Assembly (NCBI GenBank): GCA_046350555.1
Contig: JAXMAF010000027.1
Location: 4,082-68,081, forward strand
Direction of reading: 5' to 3'
Length of the DNA stretch: 64,000 bases
Source of the DNA: JAXMAF01 sp046350555
GTDB taxonomy: Bacteria; Planctomycetota; Phycisphaerae; Phycisphaerales; SM1A02
Numbering within the stretch: position 1 is the stretch's first letter; the number at the start of each line of letters is the position of its first letter. The position numbers were made by a program, and so were the translations under genes. Shown piece by piece: positions 16,924-25,544 of this stretch. Below the pieces are notes generated by a model. The model did not search any database. It had not been told where the DNA came from and saw only the letters and a program-made list of their open reading frames with translations.

Positions 16924-19900
16924 ATGCCACACGCGCCGCTTCGCATCTTCATCTCCTCCACGGAGAAGGATCTCGGCGCGTATCGAGCCAAGGTCGTCGA
17001 AGCGATCCGCGGGCTGCACCAATCCGCCGACACGTTCGAGGTGTGGGACGCGGACGAGCGACCCACGGTCCAGGCATGCAAGGACGCGGCGCGCACCGCG
17101 GACCTCACGATCGCCATCGTCGCCCATCGTTACGGATGGAAGCCAACGGTCGATGAAGGCGGCGATGGCGCCACCTCGATCACGGAGCTCGAGGTCCAGG
17201 CCGCCGTCGCGAGCAAGGCGACGCCGAGCCTTCGTGCCTTCGTCGTCGCCGACGACTTCAAATGGGACGGCGCGCAAGACACGGCGGCGGACGATCTCGC
17301 GAAGTTGGTCGAGTTCAAGAACTCCCTCCATCGCTGGTGCACGCCGCGGCGATTCACCACGCCCGACAATCTCCACGCCTGGGTCACGCAGACGCTGGCC
17401 AACTGGTTGCTGGCGCGACGGCCTGCCGATCCGGCGGAGAAGCGCGCCATCGACGACTACCTGAAGCGGTACCTCGCGGACTGGCGTCGCTTGCCGCTGA
17501 GCGTCGATCGGGGCCGAGCCGACGCGCGCCGCGACGGCAAGCCGCGCGAGCTCGACCAGGTCTACGTCGGCCTCAACGTGACGCAGCCCCGGCCCGTCCC
17601 GGACGGTGACGAGGGCGAAGTCCGAGGCAAGCACCAGCGCAGGGATGGGATCGCCCCGATGGACGCGGGCGGGCGGGATGGCGTCCCCTGGACCGCGCTT
17701 GAAGCATGCGCTCATCACCAGACCGCGGTGATCCTGGGTGGGCCCGGCGCGGGCAAGAGCAGCTTCCTGCGGATGCTGGCGATCGAACTCGCCAAGCCGT
17801 TCGTCGGCGAAGCGCCCACCGACGATGCCGATGCCACGCCGCTGCCCTTCGATCGGGCGCTCATGCCGGTGATGGTGGTCGTGCGCGAGTTCGCGGCGTT
17901 TCTTCAAGGCGACGAGCAGGCCGCGATCGAGAAGGGCGATCGGGAAGGCGCACCGCTCGCGGATGTCCGGCTGACGAACTTCATCAAGCGAAGCCTGGAG
18001 AAGCGAGGTCTCTCCGTCGCATTCGACCCGATCGAGCGCCGGCTGCGAGATGGCGACGCGATCCTTCTTCTCGACGGGCTCGACGAGATCGTCCACTCGG
18101 AGCGCCGCGCCGAGGTCATCGCGGCCATCAGGGCGTTCGCGCGGTACTTCCCGGAGACGCGCATGCTGGTGACGTGTCGGGTGGCGGCGTACACGACGCA
18201 CGCGGGCGGCGACGCTTCGACAACCGGGGGCGACGAGCCGGGTCACAGCGACTGGCATCTTCCATTCCCCGTCGTCGAACTCGCCGGATTCGATCAAGGT
18301 CAGCAGGCTCGGTTCATCGAGGGGTGGTATCGACAGCTCGGGTCCACCGGCAGCATCGAGCGGGATCCGACCGATCGATCGGAACAGCTCGTGCGGGCGT
18401 TGAAGCGATCGGACCTGAGGCGGATGGCGTCCAACCCGCTGCTCTTGACGCTCATGGCCATCGTCCATGAGCGCGGCGACAAGCTGCCCGACGAGCGCAC
18501 CGCGCTCTACGACAAGGCCGTGGAGACGCTCCTGTGGGACTGGCAGCAGGGGCGCGACCCGGGCCATGAACTCGACGACGGTCGGGGCGTGCTCGCCATG
18601 CTTCAGAAGGCGCGCAGGCCCAAGTCGAAGTCGAGTCTCGAGACGCGGCTCCATTCACTGGCCCGGGCCGCGCACGCCGGCACCGCCGACAAGGGTTCGG
18701 ATGACGTCGCTGACATCTCCCGCGAGCAGCTCATGGCGGAGCTGGAGAAGCTTCACGAGGATCCCATTGGCCGACTCGAGTGGGTGGGAGGGCTCATCGA
18801 GGCGCTCACGCAGCGCTCGGGACTGCTCGTGGAGACTCGACCGCGCGTCTTCGCCTTCCCTCACCGCACATTCCAGGAGTACCTCGCCGCACGGGCGATC
18901 GCCTCCTCGAAGCACCCGGCGCAGGAGGCGATGGCGATGCGAACCGCCGCCGGCAATCTCTGGCGGGAGCCGATCCTGATGATGGGGGGCGCCTTCGCCC
19001 ATGTGATCAAGCTTCCGGAACAGGGAGCGTCGTTGCTGCGGAAGTTGATCCGCGAGGTGCGCGACGGTCAGTCCGAAGCCGAGCGACGCATCGAGGACCT
19101 GATCCTCGCCGCCGATCTGGTCTGCGAGATGAATCCGCGGTGGAGCGACGTGGAGGATGGTGAAGAGCTGATCAACGAGCTTCGTGGGTTGCTCCAGACG
19201 GAGATGTTCGACGCCCGACACGAAGTCGAGGATCGAGCCCGCCTCGGCGCCGCCTTGGGACGGGTGGGCGATCCGCGGGCGGGTGTGGCCCGGGAGCGTC
19301 TCTCCAAGCAGGGCGTGCGCTATCCCGAGATCGAGTGGTCGGCGTTGATTGAGCCGGGTCCGTTTCCGATGGGCAACGACAATCCCGAGGCGAAGTACGA
19401 CGATGAGATTCCGCGCTTCACGTGCACGATCATCCAGCCGTACAGGCTCTCGCTCTACCCGGTCACGGTCGCGCAGTATCGACTCTTCATCGCCGCCGGG
19501 GGCTATCGGCCCGGCGTCGGGGATCGCTTCTGGACCGAGCAGGGACGAGCGTGGCGGAGCGAGAACGGCATCACCGGACCGCGCACCGACGACCTTCCCG
19601 AGGTGTTCGAGACGCCGAACCACCCCCAGGTGCGCGTGAGCTGGCACGAGGCGACCGCCTTCTGCCGATGGCTGGCCGAAATGAGTGGCCAGCCGATTCG
19701 CCTGCCGACCGAGATGGAATGGGAGCGTGCGGCGCGACACACCGATGCGCGGCTGTATCCGTGGGGGAACGCGCCGAGCGACGCTCAGGTCTTGGAGCGT
19801 GCAAACGTCGAACAGTCAATCGGCCATACGACACCTGTTGGGCTGTACGTCAACGGCGCCGCCGAGTGCAAGGCGCTGGACATGGCGGGCAACGTCTGGG

Positions 19901-20127
19901 AGTGGTGCCAGACGGTGTGGCAAGTGACAACTACGCGGAGTACCCCCGCGAATCGGCGTTGGACAACGACGAGAACCCAAGCGCGCGTGCGTTGTCCGCG
20001 GCGGCGCGTGGCACGCCCTCCACGTCTCGCCCGCTGCGCCTTCCGGTTCAGGTTCGGTCCGGTCAGCCGGCACGGCGACGTCGGGTTCCGTGTGTGCGTC
20101 TGCCCATTTTCCCCCTCTGATCTCTGA
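16924..20127 (+). CDS. DGR target 1: DUF4062-NACHT-FGE STAND protein, VR region frame-disturbed
   Basis: The 1067-residue product begins with a DUF4062-like Rossmann domain (LRIFISSTEKDL, about 1-110). A NACHT NTPase follows, with Walker A GGPGAGKSS (about 272-280), Walker B ILLLDGLDEI (about 380) and the TFQEYLAAR helix. A helical linker leads to a C-terminal formylglycine-generating-enzyme (C-type-lectin) fold from about 812. STAND proteins of this kind are usually sensors that assemble on ligand binding; DGRs diversify the ligand-binding FGE end. The start ATG 16924 matches target 2. Compared with target 2 the 3' end has +2 nt near 19921, +2 nt near 19989 and -1 nt near 20027. About 36 codons (19921-20027) are therefore out of frame, the RVVRGGAW core is lost, and the frame is then restored to the shared end. 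This could be real decay or assembly error. Confidence 0.88.
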   Translation: MPHAPLRIFISSTEKDLGAYRAKVVEAIRGLHQSADTFEVWDADERPTVQACKDAARTADLTIAIVAHRYGWKPTVDEGGDGATSITELEVQAAVASKATPSLRAFVVADDFKWDGAQDTAADDLAKLVEFKNSLHRWCTPRRFTTPDNLHAWVTQTLANWLLARRPADPAEKRAIDDYLKRYLADWRRLPLSVDRGRADARRDGKPRELDQVYVGLNVTQPRPVPDGDEGEVRGKHQRRDGIAPMDAGGRDGVPWTALEACAHHQTAVILGGPGAGKSSFLRMLAIELAKPFVGEAPTDDADATPLPFDRALMPVMVVVREFAAFLQGDEQAAIEKGDREGAPLADVRLTNFIKRSLEKRGLSVAFDPIERRLRDGDAILLLDGLDEIVHSERRAEVIAAIRAFARYFPETRMLVTCRVAAYTTHAGGDASTTGGDEPGHSDWHLPFPVVELAGFDQGQQARFIEGWYRQLGSTGSIERDPTDRSEQLVRALKRSDLRRMASNPLLLTLMAIVHERGDKLPDERTALYDKAVETLLWDWQQGRDPGHELDDGRGVLAMLQKARRPKSKSSLETRLHSLARAAHAGTADKGSDDVADISREQLMAELEKLHEDPIGRLEWVGGLIEALTQRSGLLVETRPRVFAFPHRTFQEYLAARAIASSKHPAQEAMAMRTAAGNLWREPILMMGGAFAHVIKLPEQGASLLRKLIREVRDGQSEAERRIEDLILAADLVCEMNPRWSDVEDGEELINELRGLLQTEMFDARHEVEDRARLGAALGRVGDPRAGVARERLSKQGVRYPEIEWSALIEPGPFPMGNDNPEAKYDDEIPRFTCTIIQPYRLSLYPVTVAQYRLFIAAGGYRPGVGDRFWTEQGRAWRSENGITGPRTDDLPEVFETPNHPQVRVSWHEATAFCRWLAEMSGQPIRLPTEMEWERAARHTDARLYPWGNAPSDAQVLERANVEQSIGHTTPVGLYVNGAAECKALDMAGNVWEWCQTVWQVTTTRSTPANRRWTTTRTQARVRCPRRRVARPPRLARCAFRFRFGPVSRHGDVGFRVCVCPFSPSDL
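19985..20103 (+). repeat. DGR variable region VR1
   Basis: VR1 aligns to the TR (20671-20789). In the adenine-rich core, 19 of 26 TR adenines are replaced by C, G or T and one is deleted. I see no change at a core C, G or T. The 3' 24 nt (GTCGGGTTCCGTGTGTGCGT region) are identical to the TR, and after them the two diverge, as expected at the IMH boundary. A 2-nt insertion lies in the 5' flank. Confidence 0.95.
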
Positions 20128-20171
20128 TTGATCGCACCAGCGGCATTCGGACGCCACATGCTTCCTTCGCG

Positions 20172-20606
20172 ATGACCACCCATTCCATCAACGAGAACGG
20201 CTTCGAAGCGGCACCCGCGGAATCGGCCGACGCGCCGTCGGTCGCGCTGGGACCGGCGCAAACACCCGCCGACCGCGAGCGCATGGTCATCTTCGTCCGC
20301 ACGTTCGACTTCCTGGCGTGGTTGCTGCCGATGACCAACAACTTTCCGCGTGCGCAACGGCACACGATCACGCGCCGCCTTCTCGACGCGGCCTTGGACC
20401 TTCGCGAACGGCTCGAAGAAGCCAACCAGCGGCGCGGTGGGTCGCGCCGTGAACGGCTCGATCGCGCCGATGAGTGTCTTGCCAAGGTTCGGTTGTACCT
20501 CCGCCTCGCCTTCCACTTTCGGTGGATGACCGAGGGGCAGTACTTCCATGCGGCTCGTTTCACCACCGAAATCGGGAGGTTGTTGGGAGGCTGGAGGCAG
20601 TCGTAG
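20172..20606 (+). CDS. avd: DGR accessory variability determinant (Avd), four-helix bundle
   Basis: The 144-residue product matches Avd-type DGR accessory proteins. The blocks FDFLAWLLPMTNNFPRAQRH, RLLDAALDLRERLEEAN, RLDRADECLAKVRLYLRLAF and a terminal GQYFHAARFTTEIGRLLGGW are typical. Avd forms a positively charged barrel-shaped pentamer that binds the reverse transcriptase and the template RNA and is needed for mutagenic retrohoming. The first about 35 residues are an unconserved leader. It lies 44 nt after target 1 and 64 nt before the TR, the usual Avd-TR-RT order. Confidence 0.95.
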   Translation: MTTHSINENGFEAAPAESADAPSVALGPAQTPADRERMVIFVRTFDFLAWLLPMTNNFPRAQRHTITRRLLDAALDLRERLEEANQRRGGSRRERLDRADECLAKVRLYLRLAFHFRWMTEGQYFHAARFTTEIGRLLGGWRQS

Positions 20607-20670
20607 TGCGGCGCACTTGACGATCTCCGCCGTCGGCTGCACCATCCGCCCGGGCTGGCTCGCCAGCGCA

Positions 20671-20789
20671 CGCGTGTTGTCCGCGGCGGCGCGTGGAACA
20701 ACCACCACGACAACGCCCGCTGCGCCAACCGGAACAGGAACGATCCGGACAACCGGAACAACAACGTCGGGTTCCGTGTGTGCGTCTGC
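20671..20789 (+). repeat. DGR template repeat (TR)
   Basis: This 119-nt noncoding repeat carries the classic AAC-rich DGR core. Read in the VR frame it is mostly Asn and His codons (WNNHHDNARCANRNRN, then DPDNRNNNVGF). It is the donor for both VR1 and VR2. TR RNA is copied by the adjacent reverse transcriptase with errors at adenine, and the cDNA replaces the VR. The 3' neighbour ACGCTTTCC (IMH*) differs from CCATTTTCC after both VRs (IMH), the difference that makes transfer one-way. Confidence 0.97.
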
Positions 20790-20985
20790 ACGCTTTCCAA
20801 CGCGAAGGAATCCAGAGGCTGGGATCGTGGACCGGGTACGCCTTGTCCACCGAAGCGGAAAATGGCGGAGCCACGTCCAGGCCGCGTGCGTCGGGATCAT
20901 CGCCGGCGCACCGGGCGAAGAACAGCGCACCGATGCCCTGGGCGGCGAGTTGTCCACCCTGGCATCGGTGCTTTCGCGAGTGGAC

Positions 20986-22074
20986 ATGATCCCGTACGAC
21001 GCGATCTGCTCCTGGCGCAACCTGGTTCGGGCCAGCCATCAGGCGCGGCGCGGTCGGCGCGGCACGGCATCGGTGGCCGCCCACGAGTATCGCCTCGAAG
21101 CGGACCTGATCGGTCTGCACGACGGGCTCGTCTCGGAGACGTATCGACCGGGCGTCCCCACCAGTTTCTACATCCACGACCCGAAGCGCCGCCTCATTAC
21201 CGCGGCCCCGATGCGCGACCGCGTGGTGCACCACGCCTTGTGCAACGTGCTCGAGCCGGTCTTCGAAAGGACGTTTGTCGCCGAGTCGTTCGCCAACCGG
21301 CGCGGCAAGGGCACGCACGCGGCGCTCGACCACTGTCAGCGACTCATGCGCCGCCACCGCTTCGCGCTGCCCTGCGACGTGCGCCAGTTCTTCCCCAGCA
21401 TCGATCACGCGCTCCTGAAGCGCATCCTGTTCACCAGGATCCCCGACCCGCGCAGCCGGCGGCTCGTCTCGATGATCATCGACGCCGGGGCCGGCGTGCT
21501 CGACTCCGAGTACGACCCGGTCTGGTTCCCCGGCGACGACCTCTTCGGCGTCTGCCGCCCCCGCGGGTTGCCGATCGGGAACCTGACCAGCCAGATCTGG
21601 GCGAACTGCTACCTGAGCCAATTCGACCACTTCGTGAAGCGAGAGCTGCGGTGCGCCGGGTATGTGCGCTACGTCGACGACTTCATCCTCTTCGCCGACG
21701 ACAAGCGCGTGTTGTGGGACTGGAAGCGAGCGATCGTCGAGCGGCTGGCCGCGCTGCGCCTGACGATGCACGAAGGCGCGCATCCTCGACCCGTCGCCGA
21801 GGGAATCCCGTTTCTCGGCTTCATCGTCTTTCCGCGGCGACGTCGGCTGAAGCGCCGCAACGCCGCCCACTTCGCAAGAAGCCTGCGTCGTGCGATGGCA
21901 ACCGGCGAGACGTCGACCGAGCGCCTCGAGGCGAGGATTCGGGGCTGGATCGCCCACGCGTCGCACGGCAACACGGTGGGTCTTCGGAAGTCGATCCTGG
22001 CGGCGAACGGACTGTGCATGAATGCGGCACGTGCGCTGTGCCATGGCCTCGCCGCGTCCGCGGCACGGCCATGA
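20986..22074 (+). CDS. DGR-type reverse transcriptase
   Basis: The 362-residue product has reverse transcriptase motifs in order: FYIHDPKRRLI near 61, RVVHHALCNVLEPVFE, FANRRGKGTHAAL, the first catalytic aspartate in CDVRQFFPSIDH (131), and the DGR-diagnostic GNLTSQ (198-203) in place of the QGxxxSP seen in retroviral and group II enzymes. The YVDD catalytic box is at 229-232, followed by GIPFLGFIVFP. Maturase and endonuclease domains are absent, as expected. I chose ATG 20986; GTG 20980 is an alternative. The longer open frame upstream runs through the TR and is not the start. The last 12 codons overlap sequence that is also found upstream of target 1. Confidence 0.96.
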   Translation: MIPYDAICSWRNLVRASHQARRGRRGTASVAAHEYRLEADLIGLHDGLVSETYRPGVPTSFYIHDPKRRLITAAPMRDRVVHHALCNVLEPVFERTFVAESFANRRGKGTHAALDHCQRLMRRHRFALPCDVRQFFPSIDHALLKRILFTRIPDPRSRRLVSMIIDAGAGVLDSEYDPVWFPGDDLFGVCRPRGLPIGNLTSQIWANCYLSQFDHFVKRELRCAGYVRYVDDFILFADDKRVLWDWKRAIVERLAALRLTMHEGAHPRPVAEGIPFLGFIVFPRRRRLKRRNAAHFARSLRRAMATGETSTERLEARIRGWIAHASHGNTVGLRKSILAANGLCMNAARALCHGLAASAARP

Positions 22075-22141
22075 GACGCGCAGGACGTCTCGGGAGCGCT
22101 GCGAGTCGTCGGTCGCACGCGCCCGAACCCCGCCGCCCCGC

Positions 22142-22193
22142 GTTGCGCAACCCTGTCGAGAGCCGTCTCTGTCCACGCGCGTTCGGTTACGAT
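22142..22193 (+). promoter_or_regulatory. Conserved promoter/operator block upstream of DGR target 2
   Basis: It has the same palindrome GTTGCGCAAC (22142-22151), 25-nt spacing and GCGCGTTCGGTTACGAT (22177-22193) as upstream of target 1, ending 34 nt before the ATG. Weaker similarity extends upstream into the end of the RT gene (GTGCCATGGCCTCGCCGCG is shared). Confidence 0.6.
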
Positions 22194-22227
22194 CGACCAG
22201 TCTCGAAGTTCCCGCCTTCCGTCGCAT

Positions 22228-25200
22228 ATGCCAAACGCGCCGCTTCGCATCTTCATCTCTTCCACCGAGAAGGATCTCAGCGAACATCGAGCCAAGGTTG
22301 CGACGGCGATCGAGGCCATGGGGCAGGCCACCAACCGATTCGAGCTGTGGCCCGCGAGAACCGGGAAACTGGTTCAGGAGTGCGAGAACGACGCACGCAG
22401 CGCAGACGTCACGATCGTAATCGTCGCCCACCATTACGGAACCAGGGCGACGCCCGCGAGGGGCGGTGATGGCCGGAAGTCGTTCACAGAATACGAGGTT
22501 CGTGCGGCGGTTCGTGCCAAGCGTCCCGTCCTTGCATTCATCGTCGATGACAGCTTCGACTGGCAAGAGCTGCGCGACAAGTCTCCCGAAGACATCGAGG
22601 CGTTGAACAAGTTCAAGGGCTTCCTGCGTGACGAGACTGGGCCTCGACCGTTCACGACGCCGGACGACCTGCGTGCATGGGTCGCCACGTCGTTGGCGGT
22701 CTGGTTTGTCAATCGCGGGTTGAAGCCCGCCGAGAAGGTCGCAATCGACGACTACCTGACGAAGCAGCTCGTTGAATGGAGGCAACTGCCTCTCTGGGAT
22801 CGGGGGCGCACCGACCAGCAGAAGATGCTGAAGGCGACCGATCTGGACAAGGTCTACGTCCAGCGCAATGTCATTGAACCGCGGCCGACGCCGGGCGAAC
22901 TCGCCACCGAGGAGGGGACGAAGGCGCGGGGCGATTCCGACCGATCACCGAGCAGGACTGTTGCACCCGAGCGAGACCAATCGCCTTGGAGTGCCTTGGA
23001 TGCATGCCGTCATCATCCACGGCTCGTCATCCTCGGCGGGCCTGGCTCGGGCAAGAGCAGCTTCCTTCGGGCGCTCGCGATCGATCTCGCCAAACCGCTC
23101 GTGGGCCCGGGTCAGCATGATGGCTCGCGACCAGCGCCGGTGCGGTTCGATCGGGCGCTGCTGCCGGTCCTGGTGGTGGTGAGCGAGTTCGCAGCGTTGC
23201 TCGAACCCAAGAACAAGGAGGGCAAGTCGATCCGGGCAGGTGATCCGGGCGTGCAGCTTGCGAAGTTCATCAAGTGGTCCCTCGAAAGGCAGAACCTGGG
23301 GGCGGCGTATGAGGCGATCGAGCGGCAGCTCCGCGATGGCGATGCGATTCTGCTTCTGGATGGCCTCGACGAAATCGCCAAGCCGGACCTTCGCGCGAAG
23401 GTGCTTGCTGCCATCGAGGCCTTCGCCGATGTCCACAGGCAAACCCGGGTGATGGTTACCTGTCGGGTGGCTGCCTACACGATGCACGAGGGCGGCGGCT
23501 CGTCCACCAGCACGCGCGACGTACCCACGAATGCCGGCTGGAGCCTGCCGTTTCCGAGCGTCGCGCTCGCGGACTTGAACGAGTCGCAACAGGAGGAGTT
23601 CATCAAGGCGTGGCATCTGGCACTCGAGGGTGTACCCGATGCGACGGAGCGAGCGAACGCGCTTCGTCGCGCCGTGGTGCGCCCGGACGTGCAGCGACTG
23701 GCTCGTGTTCCTCTGTTGCTCACGCTGATGGCGATCGTCAACGACGGTGTCGCGCCGCTTCCCGATCAGCGGACAGCGCTGTACCAGATGGCCTTGGACG
23801 AGCTGCTGTGGAAGTGGCGGCACGGGCGACGTTCGCGCATGAGCCCAGCCGACGAGTCGCCTGTGCAGGAGTTGCTCGCCGATGTGGGGCGATCGACGTC
23901 AGACCTTGAGGATCGGCTCAGGCGAATCGCCCTCGCGGCTCACGAGAGTGTCGCGGACAAGGAACAGAAGGACCGAACCGACATCACTGTCGCGGCGCTT
24001 TCAATGGAGCTGGGATCCCTTTGCGGCGACCCGCTTCGCCGCTCGCAATGGACCGGCAACCTGATTGACGTCATCAGGCTGCGCTCGGGCCTGATCGTCG
24101 AGACGAAGCCAAACGTCTACGACTTCTCCCACCAGACCTTTCGCGAGTACCTCGCCGCACGGGCGCTTGCTTCGTCCGAGACGAACGTACAGCAGGCGAT
24201 GGAGCTTCGCACCGCCTCGAACAACCACTGGCGGGAGCCGATCCTGATGATGGGCGGCACGTTCGCTCACGTCATGAAGCTTCCGGAGCTGGGTGCCTCG
24301 ATGGTGCGGGCGTTGACCTCGGCAGCGTGCGACGAACGCGCCACGGCGCCGCGTCGCATCGAGGACCTGATCCTCGCGTCGGATCTGCTGGGCGAGATGA
24401 CCCACGCGGTCTTCGGGAAGGTTCACAAGGGGGACGCGCTGATTGACGAACTCTCCAGCGCCCTTGAAGCCGCGATGTTCCGATCAGAGCACGACATCAA
24501 GGACCGAGCCCGCCTCGGCGCCGCCTTGGGACGGGTGGGCGATCCGCGGGCGGGTGTGGCCCGGGAGCGTCTCTCCAAGCAGGGCGTGCACTATCCCGAG
24601 ATCGAGTGGTCGGAGCCGATCGCGCCCGGTCCGTTCCCGATGGGCAACGACAAGCCCGAGGCGAAGTACGACACTGAGACTCCACGCTTCACGTGCACGA
24701 TCATGCAGCCGTACCGGCTCTCGCTCTACCCGGTCACGGTCGCGCAGTATCGACTCTTCATCGCCGCCGGCGGCTATCGGCCCGGCGTCGGGGACCGTTT
24801 CTGGACCGAGCAGGGGCGAGCGTGGCGGAACGAGAACGGCATCACCGGACCGGGCACCGACGACCTTCCCGAGGTGCTCGAGACGCCGAACCACCCCCAG
24901 GTGCGCGTGAGCTGGCACGAGGCGACCGCCTTCTGCCGATGGCTGGCCGAGGTCAGTGGTCAGCCGATTCGCCTGCCGACCGAGATGGAATGGGAGCGCG
25001 CGGCGCGGCACACCGATGCGCGGCTGTATCCGTGGGGGAACACCCCGAGCGACGACGAGGCCGTCGAGTGCGCAAACATCGCTGGGTCCATCGGACACAC
25101 GACGCCAGTGGGCCTCTACGCCAACGGCGCCGCCGAGTGCAAGGCGCTCGACATGGCGGGGAACGTCTTCGAGTGGTGCCAGACGGTCTGGCGCGACAAC

Positions 25201-25395
25201 TACGTCAAGTATCCCCAGAATTCGAGGTTGGATGACGACGAGAGCCCAAGCTCGCGTGTTGTCCGCGGCGGCGCGTGGTACGTCCGCCACGCCGTCGCCC
25301 GCTGCGCCTTCCGGGACGGGGTCGTTCCGGGCGGCCGGAACAACTACGTCGGGTTCCGTGTGTGCGTCTGCCCATTTTCCCCCTCTGACCTCTGA
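22228..25395 (+). CDS. DGR target 2: DUF4062-NACHT-FGE STAND protein, intact
   Basis: The 1055-residue product has the same layout as target 1 and is intact. The DUF4062-like domain (LRIFISSTEKDL, about 1-110) is followed by NACHT with Walker A GGPGSGKSS (about 270) and Walker B ILLLDGLDEI (about 375). The helix FSHQTFREYLAARAL lies near 632. The C-terminal FGE fold from about 800 contains PTEMEWERAARH, YPWGN, DMAGNVFEWCQ and RVVRGGAW, with the VR at the very end. The FGE part is used as a C-type-lectin scaffold; there is no reason to expect sulfatase-activating chemistry. The N-terminal two thirds differ clearly from target 1, while DNA from 24500 onward is nearly identical to it. A signalling or immune-type sensor role is inferred from the architecture, not shown. 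Confidence 0.92.
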   Translation: MPNAPLRIFISSTEKDLSEHRAKVATAIEAMGQATNRFELWPARTGKLVQECENDARSADVTIVIVAHHYGTRATPARGGDGRKSFTEYEVRAAVRAKRPVLAFIVDDSFDWQELRDKSPEDIEALNKFKGFLRDETGPRPFTTPDDLRAWVATSLAVWFVNRGLKPAEKVAIDDYLTKQLVEWRQLPLWDRGRTDQQKMLKATDLDKVYVQRNVIEPRPTPGELATEEGTKARGDSDRSPSRTVAPERDQSPWSALDACRHHPRLVILGGPGSGKSSFLRALAIDLAKPLVGPGQHDGSRPAPVRFDRALLPVLVVVSEFAALLEPKNKEGKSIRAGDPGVQLAKFIKWSLERQNLGAAYEAIERQLRDGDAILLLDGLDEIAKPDLRAKVLAAIEAFADVHRQTRVMVTCRVAAYTMHEGGGSSTSTRDVPTNAGWSLPFPSVALADLNESQQEEFIKAWHLALEGVPDATERANALRRAVVRPDVQRLARVPLLLTLMAIVNDGVAPLPDQRTALYQMALDELLWKWRHGRRSRMSPADESPVQELLADVGRSTSDLEDRLRRIALAAHESVADKEQKDRTDITVAALSMELGSLCGDPLRRSQWTGNLIDVIRLRSGLIVETKPNVYDFSHQTFREYLAARALASSETNVQQAMELRTASNNHWREPILMMGGTFAHVMKLPELGASMVRALTSAACDERATAPRRIEDLILASDLLGEMTHAVFGKVHKGDALIDELSSALEAAMFRSEHDIKDRARLGAALGRVGDPRAGVARERLSKQGVHYPEIEWSEPIAPGPFPMGNDKPEAKYDTETPRFTCTIMQPYRLSLYPVTVAQYRLFIAAGGYRPGVGDRFWTEQGRAWRNENGITGPGTDDLPEVLETPNHPQVRVSWHEATAFCRWLAEVSGQPIRLPTEMEWERAARHTDARLYPWGNTPSDDEAVECANIAGSIGHTTPVGLYANGAAECKALDMAGNVFEWCQTVWRDNYVKYPQNSRLDDDESPSSRVVRGGAWYVRHAVARCAFRDGVVPGGRNNYVGFRVCVCPFSPSDL
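25253..25371 (+). repeat. DGR variable region VR2
   Basis: VR2 aligns to the TR without gaps over 119 nt. 18 of 26 core adenines are substituted, and I see no core substitution at C, G or T. TR asparagine codons become Tyr, Val, Phe, Asp and Gly codons, while the GCCCGCTGCGCC scaffold (ARCA) is unchanged. It ends at the shared IMH and is followed by the same 49 nt (one mismatch) that follow VR1. Confidence 0.97.
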
Positions 25396-25415
25396 TTGAT
25401 CGCACCAGCGGCATT

Positions 25416-25434
25416 CGGAGACGACCGGTCTCCG
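25416..25434. other. Short hairpin downstream of VR2
   Basis: A 7-bp perfect stem (CGGAGAC/GTCTCCG) with loop GACCG starts 45 nt after VR2. Hairpins or cruciforms just downstream of the VR help target recognition in some DGRs. It may equally be a terminator for target 2. VR1 has no obvious equivalent. Confidence 0.4.
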
Positions 25435-25531
25435 CAGTCGTCGAGTCGACGGACCAACGAGGAGGGTTCGACGCGCGCGATCGCCTTGGGCCACGGGCTG
25501 CTTGACCTCGGCGGGGCCGACTGGGCCACCT

Positions 25532-25541
25532 AGACTAGTCT
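25532..25541. promoter_or_regulatory. Palindromic operator of the toxin-antitoxin pair
   Basis: The perfect 10-bp palindrome AGACTAGTCT ends three bases before the antitoxin ATG. Phd/YefM-type antitoxins bind such sites to repress their own operon. Confidence 0.5.
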
Positions 25542-25544
25542 GTC

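Noticed and set aside
20548..20985. A longer start for the reverse transcriptase reading through avd and the TR
   Set aside because: The extra part is a frame of the TR (Thr-rich) with no RT homology; RT similarity starts at 20986.
20986..22074. Group II intron or retron as identity of the reverse transcriptase
   Set aside because: GNLTSQ instead of the intron-type motif, no maturase domain, and an adjacent Avd, TR and two VRs point to a DGR; no intron RNA or retron ncRNA is visible.
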